Positions 22,219 through 31,792 of a stretch of DNA of 64,000 bases are shown here, piece after piece; position 1 is the first letter of the stretch; the number at the start of each line of letters is the position of its first letter. The translations under genes and the position numbers were made by a program. A model generated the notes under the pieces. That model saw nothing but the letters and a program-made list of their open reading frames with translations, did no database searches and was not told the origin of the DNA. This DNA is from Argyresthia goedartella (taxonomy: Eukaryota; Arthropoda; Insecta; Lepidoptera; Argyresthiidae), in contig OX463815.1 of the NCBI GenBank assembly GCA_949825045.1, positions 33,843,356 through 33,907,355 of the forward strand. Direction: 5' to 3'.

Positions 22219-22877
22219 GTGTTCACCAGCCTCAAGACGAATAGTGCGCTCGCCATGGTGACACCACCCTGGCAGTCTATCATACTCCTGGAAAAGATGG
22301 ACCTTTGTCTAGGGGCCATCACAAATGGGCTACTCCAACAAAGACATCACTTCACTGACATCTTCAACCAAGCCTCACCCGAAGTAAAGAGATACATTAA
22401 CAAGAACTTCTTAACCAAAGATTCGGCTTTTAGAAAGACATCGGACGCCCTTCTTCAATATACTTGTGGAAAACGAGCCGAAGTCCTACAGCAAAGAACA
22501 ATACTATAGAACTATACAAGCCAAGCAACAAAACGCTGAACGAGTTACTCCAGGCCATTCCCCCCTCGTCCACGCAGCTTTTTTCGGATCCACAGTTATC
22601 GGACCTCATCAAAGAACAAGGAGGACTGATGAAGTTCTTTCCAGGGCGATTTCGCACAGCTTACAAACATAAAAATATCACCCGAAAAGAAAACATCCCA
22701 GTGCAGGAAACGAAGGAGAGACGAGTTGAAAGAGGGGGAACTTACAGAAGACCCAGTTTTAAGCCACACTTCCAGCCCGACCGCTCCTCGATGCGTCCGC
22801 CCGCGACTGGAGGAAGGCGCCAATATCAACCGCCTCCAGGGAAACAAAGGAGACCTAGATTCGACGGGAGGAAATAA
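22219..22877 (+). pseudogene. DIRS gag-like region, second part
   Basis: Two overlapping frames (22219-22509 and 22464-22877) that together look like the C-terminal half of a DIRS gag: a helical segment (ITNGLLQQRHHFTDIFNQA), then a strongly basic Arg/Pro-rich tail, probably nucleic-acid-binding. A one-base shift near 22470-22500 separates them. No zinc knuckle is present, as is normal for DIRS. Confidence 0.55.
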
Positions 22878-22906
22878 GTTCCAAGCTGGTCAGGTGAAAA
22901 GCTTTT

Positions 22907-24246
22907 ATGACATATGGAAGAGCCTTGATGCTCCAGATTCTATACTATCTATTATATCTGGTTATAGAATCCCCTTTTGTGCCATTAAGACCGTTGAATA
23001 CAGATTTCCCAAATCGTTTCTTAATAAAATCATCACAAGGTATGGCGGCCGAGTTGAACAAAATGATTGCTTGTGGGGCAGTAGAGATGTGTTCCTTTAA
23101 AACTGGCTTCCTATCTCCTATGTTTTTAAGACCAAAGTCTGATGGTTCTAGTAGACCTATTTTCAACCTGAAAGAGCTTAATAACTACCTTTGGCCGCCC
23201 AAATTTCGATTAATAAATCATTGTAAAATTCCAGAATGTATAAGCAAATTTGATTTTATGGTAAAGGTTGATCTTTCTCAAGCTTATTTCCATATCCCCA
23301 TAGTAGAGGGGCATCGCAGATTTTTGGCTTTAAATTACGGTGGTACCTTGTACCAAATGACTTGCTTACCATTTGGCTTAGCGACGGCTCCATATGTGTT
23401 TGCAAAAATAACTGACTGGGTGGCTAATCTTTTCAGAGAAATGGGAATAAGAGTCGTCGTGTACTTGGACGATTTTCTGATCATACATCAAAATTTCAAA
23501 ATTCAGTGATTCTCCATCGTCAATCGAAATTAGTTCAAAATCATCTGGAAAGTATGGGTTGGTGCATAAACTTCAAGAAGTCCGTTCTCACACCGACTCA
23601 GGAGGTAGAATATTTGGGAATAGTTTGGAATACAAAATTAAACACCAAATACTTAAGCAACTCAAAAATTTTAAAAATCAAGACTATAATCAGACAATTC
23701 TTAAACACAAGTGTGTGGACATGGTGGGAGGCGAAAGTCTTATTAGGCAATCTGAACTTCGCAACGTTTGTGGTTCCACTCGGAAGGTTACACAGTCGGC
23801 ACATTCAAATAGAGGCAAACAGACTCCCATGTCAATTTCCTCATCAAACCCACGGTCTTCCATCGATCGTGAAAGAGGAGTTGATATGGTGGTTGAACAA
23901 CGCTCACCATCCATCCCCAATTCACTTAGAGCCAGCAAAGACTTTTGTGACGACAGATGCCGCAGGCTTGGGATGGGGGGCGACAGTCAACGGAGCGAAC
24001 CTGATGGGCACATGGGAAAAACATCAATTAAAGTGGCACATCAATCAAAAAGAGCTTTGGTCTGTCCTGGATGTTATCAACAGGTTAGGCAACCAGATGA
24101 GATACCAAACAGTCATGATACAATCAGACAACAAATCAGTAGTTGCTTATATCACGAAAGAGGGGGGAACCAAATCTTTGCGTTTACTGCGCACAACTCA
24201 GGAAATCCTGGAGAGAGCCCGAGAATTAAGGATAAATTTAACATGA
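22907..24246 (+). pseudogene. DIRS reverse transcriptase and RNase H
   Basis: RT with motifs SDGSSRPIFNLKELN, VKVDLSQAYFHIPI, TCLPFGLATAPYVFAKI and catalytic YLDD (VVYLDDFLIIHQ, about 23463). A stop and shift at 23505-23509 separate it from the C-terminal part, which runs through EVEYLGIVWN into RNase H (FVTTDAAGLGWGATV, NQKELWSVLDVI, IQSDNKSVVAYI with its Asp at about 24128). Lengths and order match DIRS pol. Confidence 0.85.
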
Positions 24247-24807
24247 CGTTACTTACCGGGAAGGTACAATTCAATAGCAGACAGCTTATCCAGAGCGAAC
24301 GGACTGCCGGAATGGACATTGAACAGGCACTACCTGATACAACTGTTTCAACAACTGGGCACTCCAGAAATAGATCTCTTTGCAAGTGCGCGATCAGCTG
24401 TCTTAGCCAATTATGTCAGCGAAGATGCTCGAGATCAGAGCAGTGTCTTTGTGGATGCTTTCAGTCGAACCTGGCATTACACACTCGGATGGCTGTTCCC
24501 TCCACCGGGTCTCATCCCGAGAGTGCTGCAACAGCTGGCGCAGAGCTCTGGAACTTACCTCCTCGTAGCACCGAAGTGGGATCGCACATTTTGGAAAGCA
24601 GAATTAAAACAGAGGTCTTTGCAAACTCCACTGACAATTCCCAACCTACAACAGAACCTAACAGATCTAAGGACCGGAAGACCACCGGCGGAGATACGCC
24701 ACTTATGTTTGCAGGTATGGAAGGTTCAGGCTGGGCCAGTTGGGTTCACTCATGGCCAATCCATAGCAGGAAGTTACTGGAGTCCTCATGGCGCAGATCT
24801 ACATTGA
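24247..24807 (+). pseudogene. DIRS methyltransferase-like (DAM-type) domain
   Basis: Open to 24807. It contains PEIDLFASARSAVLANYVS, DAFSRTWHYTLGWLFPPP and LIPRVLQQL followed by TYLLVAPKWDRTFW. These lie between RNase H and recombinase, where DIRS elements carry a bacteriophage DAM-like methyltransferase domain (known for the family). I did not identify the catalytic motif residue by residue. The frame also overlaps the next domain. Confidence 0.65.
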
Positions 24808-25221
24808 AAACATACCAACCGGCTTGGAGACGTTGGGTGAGATGGGCTAAGGACAACCATTGTTTAGTTAACAACCCATCACCTGTAGAAGTTGCCAAAT
24901 TTATCTGCTATCTTCATAATGAAGTACTTTTAGCGCCAAAAACTATTGCAGTCCACAAATCAGTTGTCTTAACCTTCGCGAATCCATCTCAGCGCGAAAC
25001 TATGAGTAATCACCCAATCATAAAGCAGAGCCTAAAAGCAGTATTTCTTAGTAAGCCACCGGTTCAGAAATCATATATTTGGGAAGTTAGTCAGCTAATT
25101 AACTATCTGAAATCTTATGCCCTAGACGTAAAAAGTCTCTTTCAAGTTTCTCGCCATACGGCCGCACTTCTACTCCTTGCTTCGGGCCGCAGAGTCCATG
25201 ACTTAACATTATTATATATAT
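24780..25221 (+). pseudogene. DIRS tyrosine recombinase, N-terminal and box A part
   Basis: Core-binding domain (RSTLKTYQPAWRRWVRWA, PVEVAKFICYLHNEVL) followed by the start of the catalytic domain with the first Arg in ASGRRVHDLTLL (about 25185). The gene is then broken at 25222 by a LINE fragment. The remaining catalytic half lies at 26150-26464. This enzyme inserts the circular DNA intermediate of the element. Confidence 0.85.
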
Positions 25222-26148
25222 GATATAAGCCCTGAATTTATGATTATTTCATAATTCATAACTCATAATAGTTTATTGCAAAGTCACAAAATTTCACAAG
25301 GTGGTAAAATAAAAGTTAGTACATTGTGACGCCCTGCTAGGGCACAGCAACATGCGAAGGACAGCCAGTTGTCCATTTTACGAAAAATTGAAAAAAAATT
25401 GAAAAATGATTACATTTATGTTCAAAATTGTATAGAGACAATTAACAAAATATTGTAGAGATTATTATTATTAACAATAAATAAATAAATTAAGAGTAAA
25501 TTATATAAACATTAAATTAGTAATAACATGTAATGAACAAGTAATTAGCGACTAGAAATGTTTACCTAATTTTATCATTGAAAAATTCTTTCACATCATA
25601 ATAGCATTTTTCAATGAGGAACTTCTTTAAATAAGTAATGAATAGTGTTTCTTTCTCTATGTTTTTTAAGTAATTTGGTATGTGATTATATATTTTGATG
25701 GCCATATGATGGGGACTAGAAGACACGAGTTCTAACTTTGAAAATGGTTTCTTTAATTTATTTTGGTCTCGATTATTCCTTTTATTTTTATTTTCTAGAG
25801 GGGAGTATAAGTTACCATGTTTTCTTACAAATTTGCAAGATTCTAATATATAGATAGAAGTTAAGGTAAGTATTTGGAGTTTTACAAAATAAGATCTACA
25901 AGATACCATTTGGTCAATATTTGTAAGTATTCTAATACATTTCTTTTGTAGAATAAAAATATCCTTTATTTCACAACAATTCCCCCATAATATAATACCA
26001 TACGATAGTCTGGCATGTGATGATGCAATAATATTTTGGCCTAAGTTTGGTTCAAAAACTGATTCAATTAGATATAGGCAGTCAGGTTGGAAACTGAACT
26101 GTAGTGATAATGAAAGACTTGATTGACTTGACTTAAGTGGATAAATAC
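25222..26148 (-). mobile_element. LINE 3' fragment inserted in the DIRS recombinase
   Basis: About 0.9 kb of minus-strand LINE, 5'-truncated. On the minus strand it encodes the end of an RT protein (SYGIILWGNC, then FILQKKCIRILTN, continuing to about 25562 as 115 codons with YNHIPNYLKNIEK and a C-terminal FLIEKCYYDVKEF), the same C-terminal type as the LINE at 5351-10166. Its 3' UTR reaches to 25226 and ends in repeats of a word like attcataa. The similar word at 49137-49180 suggests the same LINE family there. Confidence 0.65.
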
Positions 26149-26149
26149 G

Positions 26150-26464
26150 TTGTTAATTATCTCAAATAGCCGTAGATTTCATAGTTTAAGTAACTTGTTC
26201 ATTACAACAAGAGGTAAGGTGCAAGGCGCCTCGCCTTCTGTAATTAGAGGTTGGATCCGTACTTTATTTAAGGATGCTGACATTAAAGCATCACCTGGAA
26301 GTTGCAGAGCTGCAACAAGTACTGATTTTTGGTTAAGAAAAGGTGTTGATTTAGATGATGTGATAAAAAGAGGTAACTGGCAGAGTCAAGATACATTCTT
26401 GCGTTACTATATTTTTAAGAGATTCAACGTCAGAGTCCTATTGTTAATGATTCTAATTGTTTAA
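26150..26464 (+). pseudogene. DIRS tyrosine recombinase, catalytic C-terminal part
   Basis: Contains the second catalytic block (SPGSCRAATSTDFWLRKGV; the conserved Arg is in SCR) and, about 30 residues on, GNWQSQDTFLRYYI with the nucleophilic Tyr candidate (about 26410). The spacing agrees with tyrosine recombinases of DIRS elements. Some residues between this part and 25221 are missing, so the gene was damaged beyond a clean insertion. Confidence 0.8.
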
Positions 26465-26593
26465 CGCAATCGTTTGTACCTGTTTAGTTTCCTAATAAAT
26501 ACTTATCTGATTTTAGAACATAATTGGTTTTTATTTAACTTCAGTATCACAGTACAGTATATAGCTAGCCATCGCCGCCGGCAGAATATAAAC

Positions 26594-26698
26594 AAATCTC
26601 ACCAGTGGGTCAAGCGAAGGCTCAAACACCTAAATAGAACCGTTTTCCCCCCGAAGGGCAGAAAACGAATATTAAGGTTTTAGCCGAAGCTTGACCCA
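26594..26698 (-). repeat. DIRS internal complementary region
   Basis: The first half (26594-26629) is the reverse complement of the left end of the element (20575-20612) and the second half (about 26630-26698) is the reverse complement of the right end (26868-26935). In DIRS replication this segment is thought to template the joining of both ends into a circle. Only a one- or two-base difference from the right end is visible. Confidence 0.9.
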
Positions 26699-26729
26699 CC
26701 TTTTCCGTCCTTGCCGGCGGATAGTGAGA

Positions 26730-26899
26730 GTACTGATTTCAAAATGGCCGACCGGCAGCGATGACGCATCTGTGACTAACTCCATACTGGATCAAGAACG
26801 ACGATACATCGATACTGAAGGTAGGTATACACTGCAAATAAGTGAAAATCAAAGGGGTAATCTCACCAGCGGGTCAAGCTTCGGCTAAAACCTAAATAT
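26730..26899 (-). repeat. DIRS right inverted terminal repeat
   Basis: Partner of 20568-20759 in reverse orientation. The true right end is ~36 bases further out at 26935, containing a small hairpin (gttttctgccc to gggggaaaac). Confidence 0.9.
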
Positions 26900-26935
26900 T
26901 CGTTTTCTGCCCTTCGGGGGGAAAACGGTTCTATT

Positions 26936-28075
26936 TTGATTACTTACCACTTTCACTTTAATGTCCTTCAACAAAAGTATCGATAATTGAAAAATCAATG
27001 AATATAATCTTAATACAGCCATTAATCTATTTCTAAATCATACTAATAATGTGACAAAAATAATCGAAAGGTTGACATTCGAAACAAAAGCCAACTCCGT
27101 AGTTGGCAACCTCGAGAGTTCATTCCTTACTCTATCATTTCAACTGGAAGACTTGACTAATGCAATTATTCTCAATAGACAAAACATCCTACACCCATGC
27201 ATTCTAACTCCGGCCCAATTATACCGGGAATTAGCCGAGAACAATAGATATCTGTTTGGCGACATTCGAATTCCTTTCTCACTTAGCCTAAGTAACATAC
27301 ATTTAATCATAAGTACTTCCACTGTATCCTGTAATTATTATAAAGACAAACTAGTATTTGTTCTGCACATACCTTTGGTAACAAACGAGGAATTTTATCT
27401 TTATCATAATATTGCTATGCCTGTACCACATGACATAGGAAAACTAAACAGTTTTAGTTTTATATTACCTTCTAATTCTTTTATTGCTATTTCTAAGGAT
27501 AAAATGAGCTTTTGTAATTTAGATGATTTAAGTAAATGTAGGAGGTGTCTCTGAGTTCTTTTTATGCGAAGAGTATTAATTTTCCTTGTATGCGAATAAC
27601 CACAATCCTGATGTCAAGTGGCAGCCCAACTTGTGAAAGTGAACTATTAACTAAAACAATCAGTGCTGTTCCTATTCAATGCTAGACAAAAACTATATTC
27701 GGCGAGTTAGTCATTTGGAAACCCCTTGTGAACAATCAGTGGATTTATGTGCAATCTCGTTCGAGTAAAATAACAATCGACTGTAGTGTTTCTGACGTGC
27801 GTGAGGTAATACTACTCGGTACAGGAATTTGAACCGCCCCGGAACAATGTACTGCTTATACCAAGAACCCCTTGTGAACAATCAGTGGATTACATACATC
27901 TCTTTAGATTGTTTGAAAAGACCAGACTCATCATTGCTATATATTTGTTGATATTTTTTGGCATTATGGTTTTAATTAGGCTTAATTGCAATCTGTATAT
28001 GTTGTTGACGTTGTTGTCGAAAAATTCTTCTCGATTTTCTTCTAATAGGGCCTGTATAGCATTCATTTTCTAAGC
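26936..28075 (+). pseudogene. Errantivirus-like envelope, C-terminal part
   Basis: The envelope gene resumes after the DIRS element. The longest open piece (27051-27554) has helical ectodomain sequence and the later ectodomain (LHIPLVTNEEFYLYH), close in character to the equivalent stretch of the envelope at 14130-16080. A hydrophobic anchor (IAIYLLIFFGIMVLI, about 27930) and a short tail end near 28073. Frames are broken near 27000, 27555 and 27885. A 24-base word beginning ccccttgtgaac occurs twice here (27720 and 27868), a small internal duplication. Confidence 0.7.
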
Positions 28076-28520
28076 ACACTAATGTATGTTCAGCCCCTCC
28101 GTCTTCAAATACTTCTGAGTTCAAATACATTAACTCCACGCAATACCGGGTACAAGAAGCCTAAGTAACATGAAATTGAAAATGATTGCATAGCGACTAA
28201 TAAACTTCCTGCATCCGTCTGTGTGTTCAAGCTTCATTCATTTCCGTCAGTTTTTCTAGTACAGTATTTGAAACTTTCAAAGTCTTCGCGTAATTAATTG
28301 CAGTGTTACCTAATATGTGTTTTGTTTGATTTAACTGAGTAGGTACTCGCAGTCGCTTATTGGTTAGTTCGCGTTCGGGAAAACTCGGACAGGTTTCGTC
28401 CTCTCTTTCGCACCGTTGTGGTATCGTTTCACTTGGCACCTACATATGTTACGTACGTAATCGAAAGATACGATACGAATCCCTAGTACGTACGTAATAT
28501 TGCGGTCACGATTTGCAATC
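28076..28520. other. Non-coding, possible 3' end of the Ty3/gypsy element
   Basis: No convincing coding sequence. It should contain the 3' LTR of the Ty3/gypsy element, but with the 5' LTR lost there is no partner to define it, and no clear polypurine tract is visible. Confidence 0.4.
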
Positions 28521-28559
28521 AGTTTTTTTTTCTTAAACATGCATGCAGCGATGAAAATC

Positions 28560-29090
28560 CCCGCTTCAGCGACTTCTCTTCTGTACGTACTTCTGATGCG
28601 ATATTGGGAGAAGGATGCGGTGCCACAGGAAATGAAGGACGCAAACATTGTTACCCTTTACAAAGGCAAAGGCGATCGTGGTGTATACAACAACTACAGA
28701 GGAACATCACTACTCAGCATCTTGGGGAAGGCTTTTGCCAGAGTCACGACTAAACATCCTTGCTGAAAGAATGTACCCCGAATCTCAGTGCGACTTTCGT
28801 ACGGGCCGATCAACAATCGACAACAACTCCAGGAAAAGTGTCGCGAGCAACGAAAACCACTTTTTATGGCATTCGTCGATCTAAACAAGGCCTTCGACAC
28901 CTTCAGCAGAAAAATCTCGTACGAAGTGCTGATCAGGGTTGGATGCCCACCAAAGATGTTATCCATGATACTTTTATTTCCCCAACATATGCGCGGTTCC
29001 GGGGCCTACGACGACAACCACGTCGTTCGACGTCAACCACGGGGTGAGGCAGGGATGCGTACTGGCACCAACTCTATTTGGACCTACTGA
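28560..29090 (+). pseudogene. Non-LTR retrotransposon RT fragment
   Basis: RT relic in several frames: WEKDAVPQEMKDANIVTLYK, then NNYRGTSLLSILGKAFARV, PESQCDFRTGRSTIDN and FVDLNKAFDTFSR. These correspond to RT blocks 1 to 3 of a common animal endonuclease-RT family. The fragment then runs into unrelated AT-rich DNA at about 29095. Five or more frame changes show that it is old. I do not assign a clade. Confidence 0.75.
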
Positions 29091-29094
29091 GCAA

Positions 29095-29515
29095 GCGAAA
29101 GTTGCTATAAAATTCCCGAAATTAACATTTGGGAGGCTATAAGTTACAAATGCTTGGTTGTAATGTTATGGCAAGCTGCGAGAAAGGTCGGGGCAAAGCT
29201 GTAACGGTAAAACGTTTCATGTCATTTGCAACTTGCCCATTAAGCTCATATGTAAGTTGTTAAAACTTTCGAATACGAGTTTCCCTCAGGTTCCAAATAC
29301 AACATGAGCAGAACTGTATTATTGTAAGTTGCATAAAGTATGTTGCAGCGATAATATCATGGAACATTTCAATAAGTTTAGTTTCTAAAGTATTAGCAGT
29401 GTATTTTATCTAAGTTACAACAACATTAAAAATATATCATAGAAGCCACTTAAAAATATATAGCAAGATATAAATTGCTGCAACGATTACATTGAAAGTT
29501 TCAATAACTGTAGTT
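29095..29515. repeat. AT-rich insert splitting the non-LTR relic
   Basis: Non-coding insert between two parts of the same RT family. It contains a diverged direct repeat: segments at about 29342-29390 and 29474-29522 share a pattern around tgcagcgat/tgcaacgat and tttcaataa. No terminal repeats are clear. Confidence 0.4.
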
Positions 29516-29949
29516 TGAAACGTTCCTGCAATATATATAATGTTATGTTTAACAACATGCTCAATGGCGCCACGCTGCAAGCAGTCGACCAAGTTTGTTA
29601 CCTCGGCTCAACAACCATATCAAAGCTAATAAATGACAAAGAGATGGACTTGCGCATTGGCAGAGCTGCAGCGGTGTTCAGAAAACTGTACTCAGTGTGG
29701 CGAAACTGTAGCACCAAAATCCTCTTTTACAGTTCCTGCGTTCTGAGTACGTTACAGTATGGTGGTAAAACATGGACGACATGCAGAAAACAGGAATGCC
29801 GACTCAACGCCTTTCGCATGCGCTGCCTGGGAGTTATTATTGGAGTCACGTGGAAGGACAAAATGAGGAACGAGGAAGTCGTACACATCACTCACACTGT
29901 TAGCATCACTGCCACGCCTAGAGAGAAAGCAACCGGCCCCACCTCCTAA
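29515..29949 (+). pseudogene. Non-LTR retrotransposon RT C-terminal fragment
   Basis: 144-codon open piece with the conserved post-RT region of the same family (DQVCYLGSTTISK, RIGRAAAVFRKL, STLQYGGKTWTTCRKQECRLNAFRMRCL, CLGVIIGVTWKDK). The catalytic FADD region between this and 29090 is missing, replaced by the AT-rich insert, or was deleted. Confidence 0.75.
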
Positions 29950-29959
29950 CATCGAATTT

Positions 29960-31030
29960 GCTTGCAATCGTTGTGGCAATAAATGTAGAGCCCGTACCTA
30001 TCGGTTTGTTACTAGGTAATTTATCGTAATATTTTTAAACCCAACGAACAACAACATTTTAAGTAATGTTTTTTTATGTAGCCATAATAGTGTCCCATTG
30101 TCCGCTGTCTGTCCTGCGAACACATAGAATGCTGCGCTCCGCGGCGGACATAACTTGAACTGCACACATTCGCATTCGCAAAACATTCGCATTGTTTTAT
30201 GCGAATGCGAATGTTCAAAATCAAACGAAATATTCACGACATCCCAAAGATCATAAGTACTTCATAGAAAGATATACATACTTAAACATCTCGAGTTTTG
30301 ATCACCGTTTAGAGCCTTGATTCCTATCCTTAGGTAGGTAACGTAACCTACTTTATCAGCACCATCGAGTATTTGTTTTGAAGTGCATGCAGTGCATAAA
30401 GCAGGAAGGATCGGTTCCCCATGCATGCATATTAGGAAAACGAAAACCCAAAATTACCGTTCTGTTCCGGTCAACTTAATTTCGTAAAATTGTACGTCAG
30501 CATTATGACGAGCATTTAGAAAAATCGATATTATCAAAAGCATAACACACACATTAAGTAAAATGTTGCCACAGTGAAAACATGTTTTATTTTGGTAGCA
30601 TTATTTTATCTAACAGCAAGTACCTACAAACGCCTAGGCAGAAAGACCATTATGAATTGTCTCTGGGTCTTTGGGCGACTATTTTGCTCTTAAATTTTTA
30701 TGTAAAGAAAGATTTTCAGAAAGTATTTAATAGTTTTCTACGTCGCTAATAACTTACTATCATTTCAAGACTTTCGATATCACTGGCAATTCAGTATACA
30801 ATATAATGTTGTACATACATCTCCGAAGATTACGAAATTATCGTTTGTAAGTTAAATAAAGGAAAGGAAAGGAATGAGGTTGCTATAGTGGTTTTAAAAC
30901 TATTTTCAAAAAGACAGACAAATTCAAAGAAAACAAATTACACTGACGTTGGCTGTCAGATCTAAATTACTTTCTTCACGGTATTATTGAATATAAATTA
31001 ATTAATTGCCTTGGTGATAAATTTTAATGA
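29960..31030. other. AT-rich stretch, no gene seen
   Basis: No coding sequence that I can support. It includes an imperfect palindromic run of gcattcgc and gcgaatgc words at 30163-30216 and little else of note. Confidence 0.5.
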
Positions 31031-31034
31031 AACA

Positions 31035-31188
31035 ATGGAGCATGAACCTTCATTTACAGTCAAGAAGTTGAGCTCGGACCTTTTTTACCGCTTCATGGAC
31101 CAAACTGGCGATGATGATGACTCCTCAATATACTGCATCTATGTGTTACAAGATTATGTTGATCATGCTCGTAAAAATGGTAAATTAG
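31035..31188 (+). CDS. Possible first coding exon of an unidentified host gene
   Basis: An ATG in a good context (aaacaATGGAG) opens 51 codons of balanced, non-repetitive composition: MEHEPSFTVKKLSSDLFYRF, a DQTGDDDDSS acidic run, then YCIYVLQDYVDHARKNGK. It ends at a consensus splice donor (ttag|gtaaac, 31188/31189) and the frame closes soon after inside the putative intron. I do not recognise the protein. It differs from the surrounding repeats in lacking any transposon motif. Alternatives are an unrecognised transposon ORF or chance. No downstream exon is apparent in the window, which would require a long intron. Confidence 0.3.
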
Positions 31189-31269
31189 GTAAACATTATT
31201 GTGGGTAGTTAGATTAAATGCCATATTGATTAATAACTATTTCAGTACCAACTACTTCTACTTCCTAAA

Positions 31270-31420
31270 TATACTCTTTTTGCCGAAACAAGTTAAGAGG
31301 GCGTTGTCGTTGTTACAAATTTTCAAGCAAAAGACAAGGTCAAAAAAACGCTAGTGGGCGTCAACCAAACTAGTTAGAAGTAAAGGCGTATTCATGATGT
31401 GCCTACGTTTTGTACTCTGA
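31270..31420. repeat. Left end of an older DDE transposon copy
   Basis: Starts tatactctttttgccg and continues with subterminal words (gtgggcgtcaac, aaggcgtattcat) shared with the left end of the transposon at 33433. Its terminal variant (ttttgccg..acaagtta) matches the right-end copy at 35331-35354 rather than the younger element. Confidence 0.5.
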
Positions 31421-31632
31421 ACTAAACGTTTTTCTGTTTTGAGTAACTATATAGATATGACGTGTATTACTAAATTAAAAATACTTGTATGTTTTGTACA
31501 AACAGAAAATACCCGATTTCATATTAACCTTTATAGAAGGTTGATATAAGAAGACTTGATCAAAGAAACCAGTGAGACATGGACGACATAGTTAGCCTGA
31601 TTAAGGATGCCGACCCTTTAAGGGTCCCGGTG

Positions 31633-31792
31633 TACAGTCAGCATCAGATATATGTGAGCAGGTTAGCTACTCAAAAAGATCTACACATCTTAAAAAATCA
31701 CAAATATCGATACAGCCAAAGTGACAAAATTATGTCAACACCCTCAGAGTTAACTTGGATGTTGACATAATTTTGACACTTTGGCTGTATCG
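31633..31792. repeat. MITE-like terminus followed by a 33-bp-arm hairpin
   Basis: 31633-31660 (tacagtcagcatcagata...) is a terminus of the MITE family complete at 50764-51060, and it recurs inverted at 32100-32128. Next to it, 31708-31740 and 31760-31792 are inverted repeats of 33 bases with one mismatch around a 19-base loop. Non-coding. Confidence 0.7.

Larger units (their letters stand above)
20575..26935 (+). mobile_element. DIRS-type tyrosine-recombinase retrotransposon
   Basis: A 6.4-kb element inserted in the errantiviral envelope gene. It has long inverted terminal repeats (20568-20759 and 26730-26899), a ~36-bp right-end extension beyond the repeat, and an internal complementary region (26594-26698) that is the reverse complement of the right end joined to the left end. 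That is the diagnostic DIRS layout (known). Internally it carries gag-like frames, RT, RNase H, a methyltransferase-like domain and a tyrosine recombinase in DIRS order. No target duplication is evident, as expected for recombinase-mediated integration. Confidence 0.9.

Noticed and set aside
23559..25223. A 554-codon plus-strand ORF
   Set aside because: Its first half is a shadow frame of the DIRS RNase H and methyltransferase region; only the end (from about 24780) is real, as the recombinase.
29998..30237. 79-codon minus-strand ORF with repeated His-Ser words
   Set aside because: The repeats come from palindromic gcgaatgc DNA words rather than protein constraint.
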